DNA from: Bacteroidales bacterium
Lineage (GTDB): Bacteria > Bacteroidota > Bacteroidia > Bacteroidales > PUMT01
DNA length: 53,738 nucleotides
Assembly (NCBI GenBank): GCA_007132225.1
Contig: SLPB01000044.1
Coordinates: 1-53,738, forward strand
Direction: 5' to 3'
A program made the translations under genes and the position numbers. The notes under the pieces are model-generated. The model was not told the DNA's origin. It worked only from the letters and a program-made list of their open reading frames with translations, and did not search any database. Below are positions 17,009-26,054 of the stretch, in pieces; the first letter of the stretch is position 1, and every line of letters starts with the position of its first letter.

Positions 17009-18390
17009 ATTATCCCTATACTAAATATTTAATAGTTGTTTTTCTGATACTGTTGCAATCCTGCGGATCAAAACGGCCGGTTTACGAATCATCCGAACCT
17101 CAGCCCGACTGGGTTCGCAGCAGGCCAATCACACCAGGTTACTATACAGGTATAGGCTGGGCACATAAAACACAAAATGTTCATCAGTATCAGCAAACAG
17201 CGAGACAAAATGCAATGGCTGATCTTGCAGGTGAAATTTCGGTTACCATCTCATCCAACTCTGTTTTACATGCATTTGAATCGAGTCTTGGTTTCAGAGA
17301 GGATTTCTCCTCAACCATAGAAGCCCGGATACAGGAAGAGCTGGAAGGATTTGAAATAGTTGATACCTGGGAAGACCAGAATAATTATTGGGTTTACTAC
17401 AGCCTCTCAGCTTCAAGGCACAGGGAAATAAAAGAACGCAGAAGAAGTGATGCAGTAAGCCTCTCCCTGGGATTGTTAGAAAATGCACTGGAAGAAAGAG
17501 AAAATGGATATTTGCGTCTTGCCATGATTCAGCTTATAAATTCCATGGAAGCCATAAATAACTATTTTGATGACCCCCTTCCTGTAGAGTTCAGGGACAG
17601 GAACATCCTTCTTGGAAATGAAATATTCAATGAACTGTCTTCAACATTATCGGAAATTATTATTACTCCCGGGCAATCTCAAGTAAATATTAAAAGAGGT
17701 CAGGAGGTCTCTTCTGATATCCTGAAATTTAAGGTGAGCAGCAATTCTGGCCCGGCATCCGATTTTCCTTTGCTTGCAAGATATTCTGAAAGACCTGTAA
17801 GAAACAACCGTGTCAGAACCGGCAGAGATGGTTATGGCCATTTTAGTATTGATGGAGTAAGGTCCTCAGCGGCTTTTGAAACCTTTACCGTGTTTGCTGA
17901 TATTGAAGCAATTCTGGCAGAAACCAACTCCGGACCTTTCACCAGGCGGTTAATCCGCCGCTTTTCATTGCCGGATGCAAATGTAAGGATAAATATTTTG
18001 AAGCCGGTAATAGCACTGAAGTCCAAAGAAGAAAATCTTGACCAGGAAATAAAGGCAGGAAAACTCGGGATCAGTTTTCGCAAAAATGCGATGGAAGCGG
18101 GTTATATAATAAACAACGATCCGGAAGAAGCTGATTATATAGTTTTCATCACAGCAAACACCATCGCCCTGGGAGAAACAGGTGCATACAAGAACGCTCT
18201 GCTCACAGGCAGCATCTCAATCAAAAATAATACCAGTGGAAATATTATTTACCACAGGGAACTTGAAGGATTCAGAGGGTCGCACTTTGGCCTGGAGCTT
18301 GCGGGTGAAGATGCATATCAAAAAGCTGCGAGAAGGATGGAAAGCAGTTTCTTCAGGGAAATTGACGAGGCGATCAGGAAAGGGTCATAA
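17005..18390 (+). CDS. LPP20-family lipoprotein, long form
   Basis: 461 residues, lipobox LLQSC with Cys20. Residues about 30-150 are an LPP20 domain (QPDWVRSRPITPGYYTGIGWAHK, then an Ala-rich helix, NAMADLAGEISVTISSNS). The remaining 300 residues are a beta-rich region with DGYGHFSIDGVRSSAAFETF, resembling an Ig-like or carboxypeptidase-regulatory fold, and a final helix. It overlaps the CsgG-like gene by 4 bases. With the short LPP20 protein two genes upstream, this operon encodes two LPP20 paralogues flanking one CsgG/TolB-like partner, which suggests a single envelope complex. Confidence 0.78.
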   Translation: MNYPYTKYLIVVFLILLQSCGSKRPVYESSEPQPDWVRSRPITPGYYTGIGWAHKTQNVHQYQQTARQNAMADLAGEISVTISSNSVLHAFESSLGFREDFSSTIEARIQEELEGFEIVDTWEDQNNYWVYYSLSASRHREIKERRRSDAVSLSLGLLENALEERENGYLRLAMIQLINSMEAINNYFDDPLPVEFRDRNILLGNEIFNELSSTLSEIIITPGQSQVNIKRGQEVSSDILKFKVSSNSGPASDFPLLARYSERPVRNNRVRTGRDGYGHFSIDGVRSSAAFETFTVFADIEAILAETNSGPFTRRLIRRFSLPDANVRINILKPVIALKSKEENLDQEIKAGKLGISFRKNAMEAGYIINNDPEEADYIVFITANTIALGETGAYKNALLTGSISIKNNTSGNIIYHRELEGFRGSHFGLELAGEDAYQKAARRMESSFFREIDEAIRKGS

Positions 18391-18429
18391 GCCCTGTCCA
18401 TAAATAAACAAGTCCGTTTCAGGAAAACA

Positions 18430-18717
18430 TTAACGGGGTAATTTGTTCAGGCGCTCAATAAGTGTGATGGTCCTGTCATTAAGTTCCTCTCTTATATTCC
18501 TGTAATAAGTCCTTACGGAAGCCGGGGAATTATTTTCTGACAGGGGGTTGTTTATCCTGTTCATAAGATCATTACGCAGTGCATTTGCATCATCAATAAT
18601 TACCTGCACATTTTCCTGATTGAGGTAGGGACTATGGTCAAGAAAAGTACTGCACTCATTAATAACCGCCTGGTGCAAGCTATTAACGTCTTTTTTAAGA
18701 CTTCTGCAGTTTGCCAT
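18430..18717 (-). CDS. Small conserved Bacteroidota protein of unknown function
   Basis: 95 residues starting MANCRSLKKDVNSLHQAVINEC. I chose the ATG at 18717 because upstream in-frame sequence to 18774 is AT-rich promoter-like DNA and this start gives the family's usual N-terminus. The protein is all-helical and charged, with no signal or membrane span, so it is cytoplasmic. Proteins of this type (MANCR..LKKDI..) recur across Bacteroidota genomes without assigned function. It is convergent with the LPP20 operon and divergent from the aminotransferase gene. Confidence 0.72.
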   Translation of the reverse strand: MANCRSLKKDVNSLHQAVINECSTFLDHSPYLNQENVQVIIDDANALRNDLMNRINNPLSENNSPASVRTYYRNIREELNDRTITLIERLNKLPR

Positions 18718-18866
18718 ATATAAATTTTTATAAAAATGCTTACCGAATTTACAAAATATTAACTGTTGCACCAAATTTTAAACAAGTTAACTTTAAAAAT
18801 GTTATAAAGGGGTTGTAGAATGCTTAACCTATTGACTGGTAAATCTGTAATATATTTTTAAATAGA

Positions 18867-19742
18867 TTGATAACTACACTTTATACAAATGAATGCAGGG
18901 GAGAGGTTATTATTATTAATGGCAACATCGTAACCTCAGAATGCTTTGACCCCGGCATAATGAACAGAGGCCTTTCTGTATATGAAGTTTTAAGGGTAAA
19001 AGATAAAACCCCCCTGTTCCTGGAAGATCATATTGAAAGACTGTACTGTTCTGCCAGAATAACCGGAGCTGAAACATTTCCTTCAGAAAAGTTTATAAAT
19101 AAAAATTTCCATCTGATTATTGAAAACAATCAGGATAAAAATGAAGGAAACATAAAGTTACTCCTTCATTTTCCTTCCGGCATCGAACAAAAGCCCGATA
19201 TATACTGTTATTATGTTTCTCACTACTATCCATCTGAAAAAGAATATACCCGGGGAGTACCGGTAATACTTGAGAACGCCGAACGGGAAAAAGCACATGC
19301 CAAGGTCATAAACATGAAACTACAATCCTCTGTCTCACGAAAAATTAAAGCTAAGAATGCATATGAGGCTCTTCTGGTGAACAAGGATGGTTTTGTTACT
19401 GAAGGAAGTAAATCAAATGTTTTCATGATCAGTAACAAAAACGTTGTAACCCCTCCTGAAAAGGATGTCTTGCCAGGAATTACAAGGAAATATATTATCC
19501 GCATCTGCAGGGAATCGGGGATTGATATCACAGAAAGTAAAATTCATTACAGGGAATTAAATAATTACCAATCATGCTTTATAACCGGCACTTCACCAGG
19601 TGTACTGGCTGTTAAAAATATTGGCACCACCGTGTTTGATCCGGAAAATGAATTTCTGAAAATAATATCCGCCAAATATCAATCACTGGTTTATAATTAT
19701 ATTGCCTTACATAAAAATAAGTTCAACAAGTATTATTATTAA
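18867..19742 (+). CDS. Class IV PLP aminotransferase (PabC/D-amino-acid transaminase-like)
   Basis: 291 residues of fold-type IV. The N-terminus reads IIINGNIVTSECFDP, then RGLSVYEVLRVKDKTPLFLEDHIERL, the classic start of the family. The PLP-binding Lys is probably Lys146 in HAKVINMK. YEALLVNKDGFVTEGSKSNVFMI carries the conserved EGs.sN cofactor loop. It is too short for a typical branched-chain aminotransferase; aminodeoxychorismate lyase or a D-amino-acid aminotransferase are the nearest alternatives, so I give no symbol. The start is TTG at 18867, since no in-frame ATG fits the N-terminus. The flavodoxin gene follows after 6 bases. Confidence 0.85.
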   Translation: MITTLYTNECRGEVIIINGNIVTSECFDPGIMNRGLSVYEVLRVKDKTPLFLEDHIERLYCSARITGAETFPSEKFINKNFHLIIENNQDKNEGNIKLLLHFPSGIEQKPDIYCYYVSHYYPSEKEYTRGVPVILENAEREKAHAKVINMKLQSSVSRKIKAKNAYEALLVNKDGFVTEGSKSNVFMISNKNVVTPPEKDVLPGITRKYIIRICRESGIDITESKIHYRELNNYQSCFITGTSPGVLAVKNIGTTVFDPENEFLKIISAKYQSLVYNYIALHKNKFNKYYY

Positions 19743-19748
19743 TATGAC

Positions 19749-20237
19749 ATGGCTGCTGTAATAATATATATGTCACTACATGGTTGTGCAGAAAAGGCTG
19801 CAGTTATGCTCAGTAAAATATCATGGAAAGAGGTGGACCTGGTAAATCTGAGAGAACATCCTCCCCCGGATCTTGGTAAATATGATACTGTGATAATAGG
19901 AGGTTCAATACATATGGAAACGATACAGGATAAGATAAAAAAATTCTGCAACGAAAATGAACAGGAATTACTTGGCAAAAGACTCGGCCTCTATCTTTGT
20001 CACATATACGAAGGAGAATCAGCCTTGATACAATTCAGGAATGCCTACACCAAAAAACTCAGAGACCATGCTGTTGCAAAAGGTTTGTTTGGAGGAGAAT
20101 TAAATATTGAGAAGATGAGTCCCTATGAAAAATCCCTGATGAAAAAAGCGGGTGGAGTGGATAAGAACATCTCAAGAATAAACCAGCAGGCCATAGAGGG
20201 TTTTGGAAGAGTTATCTTTCACCTTGACAAATCATAA
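19749..20237 (+). CDS. Flavodoxin-domain protein (HemG-like)
   Basis: 162 residues with a flavodoxin fold: AVIIYMSLHGCAEKAA is a T/S-rich FMN-phosphate loop variant, followed by YDTVIIGGSIHME and LGLYLCHIYEGE. The layout resembles menaquinone-dependent protoporphyrinogen IX oxidase (HemG) and related Flavodoxin_5 proteins, but I see no haem genes nearby, so HemG activity is only a possibility. It is cytoplasmic. It begins 6 bases after the aminotransferase stop and is almost surely cotranscribed. It is convergent with rlmD, with only 10 bases between the two stop codons. Confidence 0.75.
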   Translation: MAAVIIYMSLHGCAEKAAVMLSKISWKEVDLVNLREHPPPDLGKYDTVIIGGSIHMETIQDKIKKFCNENEQELLGKRLGLYLCHIYEGESALIQFRNAYTKKLRDHAVAKGLFGGELNIEKMSPYEKSLMKKAGGVDKNISRINQQAIEGFGRVIFHLDKS

Positions 20238-20247
20238 AAGTGTATGA

Positions 20248-21654
20248 CTATCTTTTCACAAGCAGCACTACATTCTCAATATGCTGGGTGTGAGGAAACA
20301 AGTCCACTGCACGCATTCTCTCAATCCTGTAACCGGCGTCAAGTAACTGGATATCCCTTGCCTGTGTAGCTGAATTACAACTCACATAAACAATCTTGCC
20401 GGGGGATATTTCCATGATCCTTTCAACAACTACCGGATGCATCCCTGTCCGCGGCGGATCGGTAATAATAGTATGGGGTGCTCCGTTTTGTCCGGCAAAA
20501 TCATTAGTAAGCAGATCCTTTATATCACCGGCATAAAACCTAAGGTTACCGAGCTTATTAGTATCAGCATTAGTATGGGCATCTTCAATCGCCTCGGGCA
20601 CATATTCAAGACCGACCACCCTGCTGCAGTGGCGTGCCAAAAATGATGCTATAGTACCTGTTCCGGTATAAAGATCGTAAATCACCTCATGCTTTTGAGG
20701 GAGAGCAAACTCCCTAATTATCTTATATAACTCATAGGCCTGCCGCGAATTGGTCTGATAGAATGATTTAGGGCCTACCTTAAACCGCAATCCTTCCATC
20801 TCTTCGATAATATGATCCCGGCCGCTGAAAAGATTAACTTCAAGGTCCGTTATGGTATCATTGCCCTTTGGATTAATTACATACATCAGCGAAGTTATTC
20901 CGGGAAATTTCCCGGCAAGCCAGTCAAGCAAAGCTTCCCTCACCTGTTTCTCTTCGCGGAAAAACACAAGTATCACCATTACCTCACCGGTAGAGCTTGT
21001 GCGGATAATCAGAGTCCGTAAAAAACCTTTCTGCTTTAAAAGATCAAAAAACTCGAGATCATTACGGATTGCATAATTCTTAACAGCCAGTCTTATAGAA
21101 TTGGAGGGCTCTTCCTGCAGGTAACAATTATTTATATCCAAAACCTTGTCAAACCTACCGGGAATATGAAAGCCTGCTGCCCTGTATTCACTGATATCAT
21201 TCCCCGGGGCGATCTCCTCTTCTGTGAGCCAGCGCCTGTTTGTAAAGGTAAATTCAAGCTTGTTCCGGTAATAATCAGTTCTATGAGACGGGAGGAGAGG
21301 CTCGGGAGAGGGAAAGTCCAGTTTGCCTATCCTGGTAAAATGATCAATTACTTGCTGCTGTTTAAACTCAAGCTGATTTTCATATGCAAGATGCTGCCAT
21401 TTACATCCGCCGCATATGCCAAAATGCTCACAAAAGGGCTCTATACGTTGAGCAGAAGGGCTTTTCAACTCAACAAGCCTTCCCTCCATGTAATTTCTGC
21501 GCTTTTTTATTATACGTATATCGGCAATATCCCCTGGCGCAACATAGGGGACAAATATGACCATACCGTCGTGCTTTGCTAATGCCTTGCCTTCAGCACC
21601 AATTCCTGTTATTGAAACATCCCTGAGCAGGGGAAGGGGTCTCTTTTTTTTCAC
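20248..21654 (-). CDS. rlmD: 23S rRNA (uracil-C5)-methyltransferase, RlmD family
   Basis: 468 residues. Residues 8-70 form a TRAM RNA-binding domain. CEHFGICGGC (Cys75, Cys81, Cys84) with a later Cys supplies the [4Fe-4S] site typical of RumA/RlmD. The SAM-binding motif is YDLYTGTGTIASFLA. TDPPRTGMHP and VYVSCNSATQARDI carry the catalytic Cys. It makes m5U in 23S rRNA (position 1939 for RlmD). The paralogue RlmCD is an alternative, so the exact position is inferred. Monocistronic, divergent from the ABC-F gene. Confidence 0.9.
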   Translation of the reverse strand: MKKKRPLPLLRDVSITGIGAEGKALAKHDGMVIFVPYVAPGDIADIRIIKKRRNYMEGRLVELKSPSAQRIEPFCEHFGICGGCKWQHLAYENQLEFKQQQVIDHFTRIGKLDFPSPEPLLPSHRTDYYRNKLEFTFTNRRWLTEEEIAPGNDISEYRAAGFHIPGRFDKVLDINNCYLQEEPSNSIRLAVKNYAIRNDLEFFDLLKQKGFLRTLIIRTSSTGEVMVILVFFREEKQVREALLDWLAGKFPGITSLMYVINPKGNDTITDLEVNLFSGRDHIIEEMEGLRFKVGPKSFYQTNSRQAYELYKIIREFALPQKHEVIYDLYTGTGTIASFLARHCSRVVGLEYVPEAIEDAHTNADTNKLGNLRFYAGDIKDLLTNDFAGQNGAPHTIITDPPRTGMHPVVVERIMEISPGKIVYVSCNSATQARDIQLLDAGYRIERMRAVDLFPHTQHIENVVLLVKR

Positions 21655-21723
21655 GTTTTTACTTTTGGGGCAAAGTTAACAATAAAAGGTACAATCGCCG
21701 GTTAATTACCAAACGCATTTTCG

Positions 21724-21737
21724 CCGGAAGCTTCCGG
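21724..21737. promoter_or_regulatory. Perfect 14-bp palindrome in rlmD/ABC-F divergent region
   Basis: CCGGAAGCTTCCGG is a perfect palindrome, GC-rich in an AT-rich spacer, 70 bases upstream of rlmD and 86 bases upstream of the ABC-F start. A dimeric regulator site is possible. With no spacer loop it is a poor RNA hairpin. Confidence 0.4.
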
Positions 21738-21760
21738 ATGTTTTGTGTGAAAAAATAAAC

Positions 21761-21803
21761 AGATAGTTATCAACACATAAAATGTTTCTAATAACTATCT
21801 TTG
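21761..21803 (+). promoter_or_regulatory. ABC-F promoter -7 box inside a 10-bp inverted repeat
   Basis: TATCTTTG (21796-21803) fits the Bacteroidota -7 consensus TAnnTTTG and lies 19 bases before the ABC-F ATG. AGATAGTTAT (21761-21770) and ATAACTATCT (21791-21800) are exact reverse complements 20 bases apart, and the second arm overlaps the -7 box. That geometry suits repressor binding over the promoter, or an attenuator if transcription starts further upstream. Confidence 0.5.
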
Positions 21804-21822
21804 TGAGTTTGAAATAATATTT

Positions 21823-23772
21823 ATGATATCAGTAAACCAGGTAGCACTACATTTTGGAGCATTTGAGCTTTTCAGCGGCATATCTTTCCAGGTAAACCAG
21901 CGTGACCGCATAGGTCTTGTGGGGAAAAACGGAGCAGGAAAAACAACCCTGCTAAGGATTATTAAAGGCGTTGTTATTCCTGACCAGGGAGAGGTTGTGG
22001 TTCCTGAAGATACAAATATAGCTTATCTGCCCCAGCAGATGACACATAAAGACGGAAAAACCGTTTTTGATGAAGCCATGTCTGCTTTCTCCGAAGTTCT
22101 TCAGCTTGAAAAGGATATCTACAGGATCAACCAGCAACTGGCTGAGAGAACCGATCATGAATCAGAGGAGTATTTTAATCTTATCAGCCGGCTGTCAGAA
22201 GCAACTGAACGCTACCAGATGATAGGGGGAGGAAGTATACATGCAGACGTTGAGCAGACACTGCTGGGACTGGGTTTCAGTGCTGCCGGTTTTAACAGGC
22301 AAACCTCAGAGTTCAGCGGAGGATGGAGAATGCGCATAGAACTGGCAAAACTCCTTCTGCAGAAGCCGGAAGTTTTTTTGCTTGATGAGCCCACTAACCA
22401 CCTGGATATTGAATCAATACAGTGGCTTGAGGAATTCCTTATGAACTACCCGGGAGCTGTGATACTGATATCGCATGACCGGGCATTTCTGGATAATGTA
22501 ACCAACAGGACCATTGAATTATCACTGGGTAAGATATATGACTACCGGGCATCATACTCAAAATATGTTGAGCTTAGAACAGAGCGTCGCGAACAGCAGA
22601 TGGCCGCCTACCGGAACCAGCAGAAACTGATCGGTGACACTGAACAGTTCATCGAGCGCTTCAGATACAAGGCTACAAAAGCGGTCCAGGTCCAGTCCAG
22701 GATAAAACAGCTTGACAAGTTGGATATCATTGAAGTTGACGACGAGGACCTGGGCACCATGAATGTGCGCTTTGCTCCTGCACCCAGGGCAGGCAGCATT
22801 GTTGCAGAAATGAAAAACATAAGTAAAAGCTACGGCGGGAATAAGGTGCTGGAGAATCTGGATATGATAATCGAAAGAGAGGAGAAAATTGCTTTTGTAG
22901 GCCGCAACGGCGAAGGGAAAACCACCCTTTCCAGAATCCTGTTAGGCAACCTGCCTTTTGAAGGAGAGCTTAAAATAGGACATAATGTCAGGGCGGGCTA
23001 CTTTGCCCAGAACCAGGATGAGCTGCTTGACGATGAAAAGACAGTTTTCCAGACAATTGATGATATTGCCACAGGAGAAATCAGGACAAAAATAAGGACT
23101 ATTCTTGGTGCATTTCTCTTCAGTGGCGAGGACGTAGATAAAAAGGTAAAGGTCCTCTCGGGAGGTGAACGCTCGAGACTGGCAATAGCCAAGTTGTTGC
23201 TGGAACCATATAATTTACTGGTTCTTGATGAGCCGACAAATCACCTTGATATGCACTCTAAGGATGTGCTAAAGCAGGCCCTGGTAAAGTATGACGGCAC
23301 ACTGGTTATAGTTTCGCACGACAGGGAGTTTCTTGACGGACTGGTTAACAAGGTATACGAATTCAGGAACCGGGGAACAAAGGAAAGCATAGGCGGTATT
23401 TATGAATTTCTGAAAAGAAAAAAACTTGAATCTTTTGGGTCGCTAGAAATAAAACCTCATAAACAAAAGAAATCAGTTAAGTCCAAAGCTGAGCCTGATA
23501 ATAAGGTCTCTTGGGAAGAAAAAAAGGAGCTGGAGAAGAATCTTCGCAAACTTGAAAACAGTATCAGACGATCCGAGAATACCATAAATGATCTGGAAAA
23601 AGAGATTGAAGATATGAACTCTGTTCTGGCATCTCCCGACAAGGAGACTTTGATGAAACTCGGGCAGGATTATTTTTCCCGTTATGAAAGAAAAAAACAG
23701 AATCTCAGCAACGAAATGGACCGGTGGGAAAAACTGAACGAAAAACTTGACAAGCTGAGGAACAATAAATAA
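21823..23772 (+). CDS. ABC-F family ATPase (EttA/Uup-type translation factor)
   Basis: 649 residues with two ABC ATPase cassettes and no membrane domain. Cassette 1: GLVGKNGAGKTT (Walker A), FSGGWRMRIELAKLL (signature), VFLLDEPTNHLD (Walker B). The ABC-F linker of charged helices spans about 240-300. Cassette 2: FVGRNGEGKTT, LSGGERSRLAIAKLLL, LLVLDEPTNHLD. The C-terminal 80-100 residues are a Lys/Glu-rich coiled coil as in Uup. It acts on the ribosome in the cytoplasm. Which subfamily it belongs to is not certain, so no symbol is given. The rlmB-like gene follows after 16 bases, probably as an operon. Confidence 0.92.
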   Translation: MISVNQVALHFGAFELFSGISFQVNQRDRIGLVGKNGAGKTTLLRIIKGVVIPDQGEVVVPEDTNIAYLPQQMTHKDGKTVFDEAMSAFSEVLQLEKDIYRINQQLAERTDHESEEYFNLISRLSEATERYQMIGGGSIHADVEQTLLGLGFSAAGFNRQTSEFSGGWRMRIELAKLLLQKPEVFLLDEPTNHLDIESIQWLEEFLMNYPGAVILISHDRAFLDNVTNRTIELSLGKIYDYRASYSKYVELRTERREQQMAAYRNQQKLIGDTEQFIERFRYKATKAVQVQSRIKQLDKLDIIEVDDEDLGTMNVRFAPAPRAGSIVAEMKNISKSYGGNKVLENLDMIIEREEKIAFVGRNGEGKTTLSRILLGNLPFEGELKIGHNVRAGYFAQNQDELLDDEKTVFQTIDDIATGEIRTKIRTILGAFLFSGEDVDKKVKVLSGGERSRLAIAKLLLEPYNLLVLDEPTNHLDMHSKDVLKQALVKYDGTLVIVSHDREFLDGLVNKVYEFRNRGTKESIGGIYEFLKRKKLESFGSLEIKPHKQKKSVKSKAEPDNKVSWEEKKELEKNLRKLENSIRRSENTINDLEKEIEDMNSVLASPDKETLMKLGQDYFSRYERKKQNLSNEMDRWEKLNEKLDKLRNNK

Positions 23773-23788
23773 TCTAGATCATTAACTG

Positions 23789-24550
23789 ATGAGAAAAGAT
23801 ATCATATTTGGATTAAGACCTGTAATTGAGGCTGTGGAAGCAGGCAAAGAAGTTGAAAAAGTTTTTTTTAAAGCCGGCCTAAAAGGAGATCTTTCCCATT
23901 CACTGATGAACCTTCTGAGGAGACATGGTATCCCTTTTCAGTTTGTGCCGGTAGAGAAACTTAACAGGATAAGCAGAATAAATCACCAGGGGGTGATTGC
24001 TATGATATCCTGCATAACATATCAAAAACTTTCAGATATAATACCTTCAATTTATGAGAGGGGAGAAACACCATTTTTACTGGTGATGGACAGCGTGACT
24101 GATGTAAGAAACTTTGGGGCTGTGGCAAGAACTGCTGAATGTGCAGGTGTACATGCTATACTGATACCCTCAAAAGGAGGGGCAATGCTGGGCCCTGATG
24201 CACTCAAAACATCGGCAGGTGCACTCCACAACATTCCCGTATGCCGTTCTGAAAACCTGTCAGACAGCATAGGTTTTCTAAAAGAGAGCGGACTAAAGAT
24301 TGCGGCAGCAACGGAAAAAGAAGGAGAACTTTATTACAAGGCAGAACTGGACGGGCCCACGGCACTTATCATGGGGTCCGAAGACCAGGGCATCTCCCCT
24401 GCCCTGATTTCGCTCTCCGATATAAGAATCAGGATACCCATTTTCGGCAAAATAAACTCCTTGAATGTTTCAGCGGCAGCTTCTGTATTGATCTATGAAT
24501 TTTTAAGGCAAAGATCCAACCAGGGGCAGAACAAGGCAGTAAAGCATTAA
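23789..24550 (+). CDS. rlmB: 23S rRNA (guanosine-2'-O)-methyltransferase RlmB (TrmH/SPOUT family)
   Basis: 253 residues. The N-terminal substrate-binding domain (FGLRPVIEAVEAGKEVEKVF, residues 4-75) is the RlmB type. It is followed by a SPOUT domain with NFGAVARTAECAGVHAILIP (motif 1), IMGSEDQGISP (motif 2) and IPIFGKINSLNVSAAASVLIYEFLRQR (motif 3, knot). It 2'-O-methylates G2251-equivalent in 23S rRNA. It sits behind the ABC-F ribosome factor. Its stop codon overlaps the convergent mechanosensitive channel gene by 4 bases. Confidence 0.92.
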   Translation: MRKDIIFGLRPVIEAVEAGKEVEKVFFKAGLKGDLSHSLMNLLRRHGIPFQFVPVEKLNRISRINHQGVIAMISCITYQKLSDIIPSIYERGETPFLLVMDSVTDVRNFGAVARTAECAGVHAILIPSKGGAMLGPDALKTSAGALHNIPVCRSENLSDSIGFLKESGLKIAAATEKEGELYYKAELDGPTALIMGSEDQGISPALISLSDIRIRIPIFGKINSLNVSAAASVLIYEFLRQRSNQGQNKAVKH

Positions 24551-25809
24551 TCTTTGCCCAGACCTCTAAAATCATCACCGGTAGGATTCTGGAATACCCG
24601 CAGACCAAATTCAGGTACAACCGACAATATATGGTCAAAAATATCTGCCTGAACCCCTTCATAAACAGGCCAGGCCTGCTCTTTGGTGAATACGTATATC
24701 TGGATCGGTATTCCCGTGGGTGTAGGCTCTAAATGACGAACCAAAAATGTCATGTCTTGCTTTATTTTAGCATGATTTCTGAGATATAACTCGATATATT
24801 TTCTGAAAACCCCTATATTGGTCTGACGTCTTTTATTAACCATTACAGTCTCATCTATACCATGCATTTCATTATGCTTTCTGAGTTCTTCCTCCTTCTC
24901 ATTTATATAGGACTTAAGAACCCGGATTTGACTGAACTTCTCAAGCATCTCGGAAGTACAGAACTGAATTGATTTAATATCTATATTTATAGATCGCATT
25001 ATACGCCTGCCACCCGACTCCGACATTCCTCTCCAGTTATAAAACGAATTGGACACCAGGGCATAAGTAGGCACAGTTGTAATTGTCTGATCCCAGTTAC
25101 GGACCTTTACTGTATTAAGGGAAATTTCGGTAACCGGTCCGTCAGCATTATGACTGGGCATCTCAATCCAGTCCCCTATCCTAACCATATCATTTGCAGA
25201 AAGTTGGATACTGGCAACGAAACCCAATATTGTATCCTTAAAAACCAGCATAAGAACAGCTGCCATTGCACCAAGACCTGTGAGGAAAACCATGGGTGAT
25301 TCACCGATAATAACGGAGAGCATCAGTATTATGCCGACGAAATATACAATTATCTTGGCTACCTGGATGTAACCTCTTATGCTTATATCGGCCGATATGG
25401 GGAATCTCTTGTAAATCTCATGAAGAACATTAATAACGGCATCAATAACCAGAATTGCCAGCAGAATCATTATTATTGAGATAACGGCCTGAATAACCCC
25501 CACTGCGCCAGGATAATTTACAAGGGCAGCCGGAATTGTATGATAAATAACAAGTGCAGGTGCATAATTGGCCAGACGGTTAAGCAGCTTTTGTTCCAGC
25601 AAAATATCGTCCCAGATGGTTTTACTTTGTTTAATCCAATGTCTGATATAGACCAGCAATAATCTCCTGACAACAAAATTTGCCAGGTAGGCCAGAAAAA
25701 AAATTATTGAAATAATTATTACGGTATTGAGGAATACGGCAAAATCTTTTCCTAAACCACCTGAAATAAGCCATTTTTCAATTGATTCGCCTATCAGATT
25801 AGTATACAT
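24547..25809 (-). CDS. MscS-family mechanosensitive ion channel (YbdG-like)
   Basis: 420 residues. Five hydrophobic spans occupy residues about 20-190. The MscS pore helix and beta domain follow (LTGLGAMAAVLMLVFKDTILGFVASIQLSANDMVRIGDWIEMP), then GPVTEISLNTVKVRNWDQTITTVPT, the hallmark of the cytoplasmic beta domain. The length and the extra C-terminal region (RRIMRSINIDIKSI...) match the YbdG/mid-size MscS group of osmotic-shock channels in the inner membrane. Monocistronic; ATG start; tail-to-tail overlap with rlmB. Confidence 0.92.
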   Translation of the reverse strand: MYTNLIGESIEKWLISGGLGKDFAVFLNTVIIISIIFFLAYLANFVVRRLLLVYIRHWIKQSKTIWDDILLEQKLLNRLANYAPALVIYHTIPAALVNYPGAVGVIQAVISIIMILLAILVIDAVINVLHEIYKRFPISADISIRGYIQVAKIIVYFVGIILMLSVIIGESPMVFLTGLGAMAAVLMLVFKDTILGFVASIQLSANDMVRIGDWIEMPSHNADGPVTEISLNTVKVRNWDQTITTVPTYALVSNSFYNWRGMSESGGRRIMRSINIDIKSIQFCTSEMLEKFSQIRVLKSYINEKEEELRKHNEMHGIDETVMVNKRRQTNIGVFRKYIELYLRNHAKIKQDMTFLVRHLEPTPTGIPIQIYVFTKEQAWPVYEGVQADIFDHILSVVPEFGLRVFQNPTGDDFRGLGKD

Positions 25810-26054
25810 ATTTAATTATTTTTATTGATACGGAATCCCGACATGAAAAGGAAATGGAATAATTGATATTTCAAACCTGTTAAGGACTGCTTTCTTATTT
25901 CAAAGCAGCAAAAAAACAATAAAATTAAATGCAAAAGAAACAAATATTCCCTATTAATGTCAAGATTGATTAAAATTTCCTCAGATATTTTGGGGAATAC
26001 CTTAATTTAATTTAGGTTTGGAAACAAATTTAAATTATTCCAAATTATCTGCAT

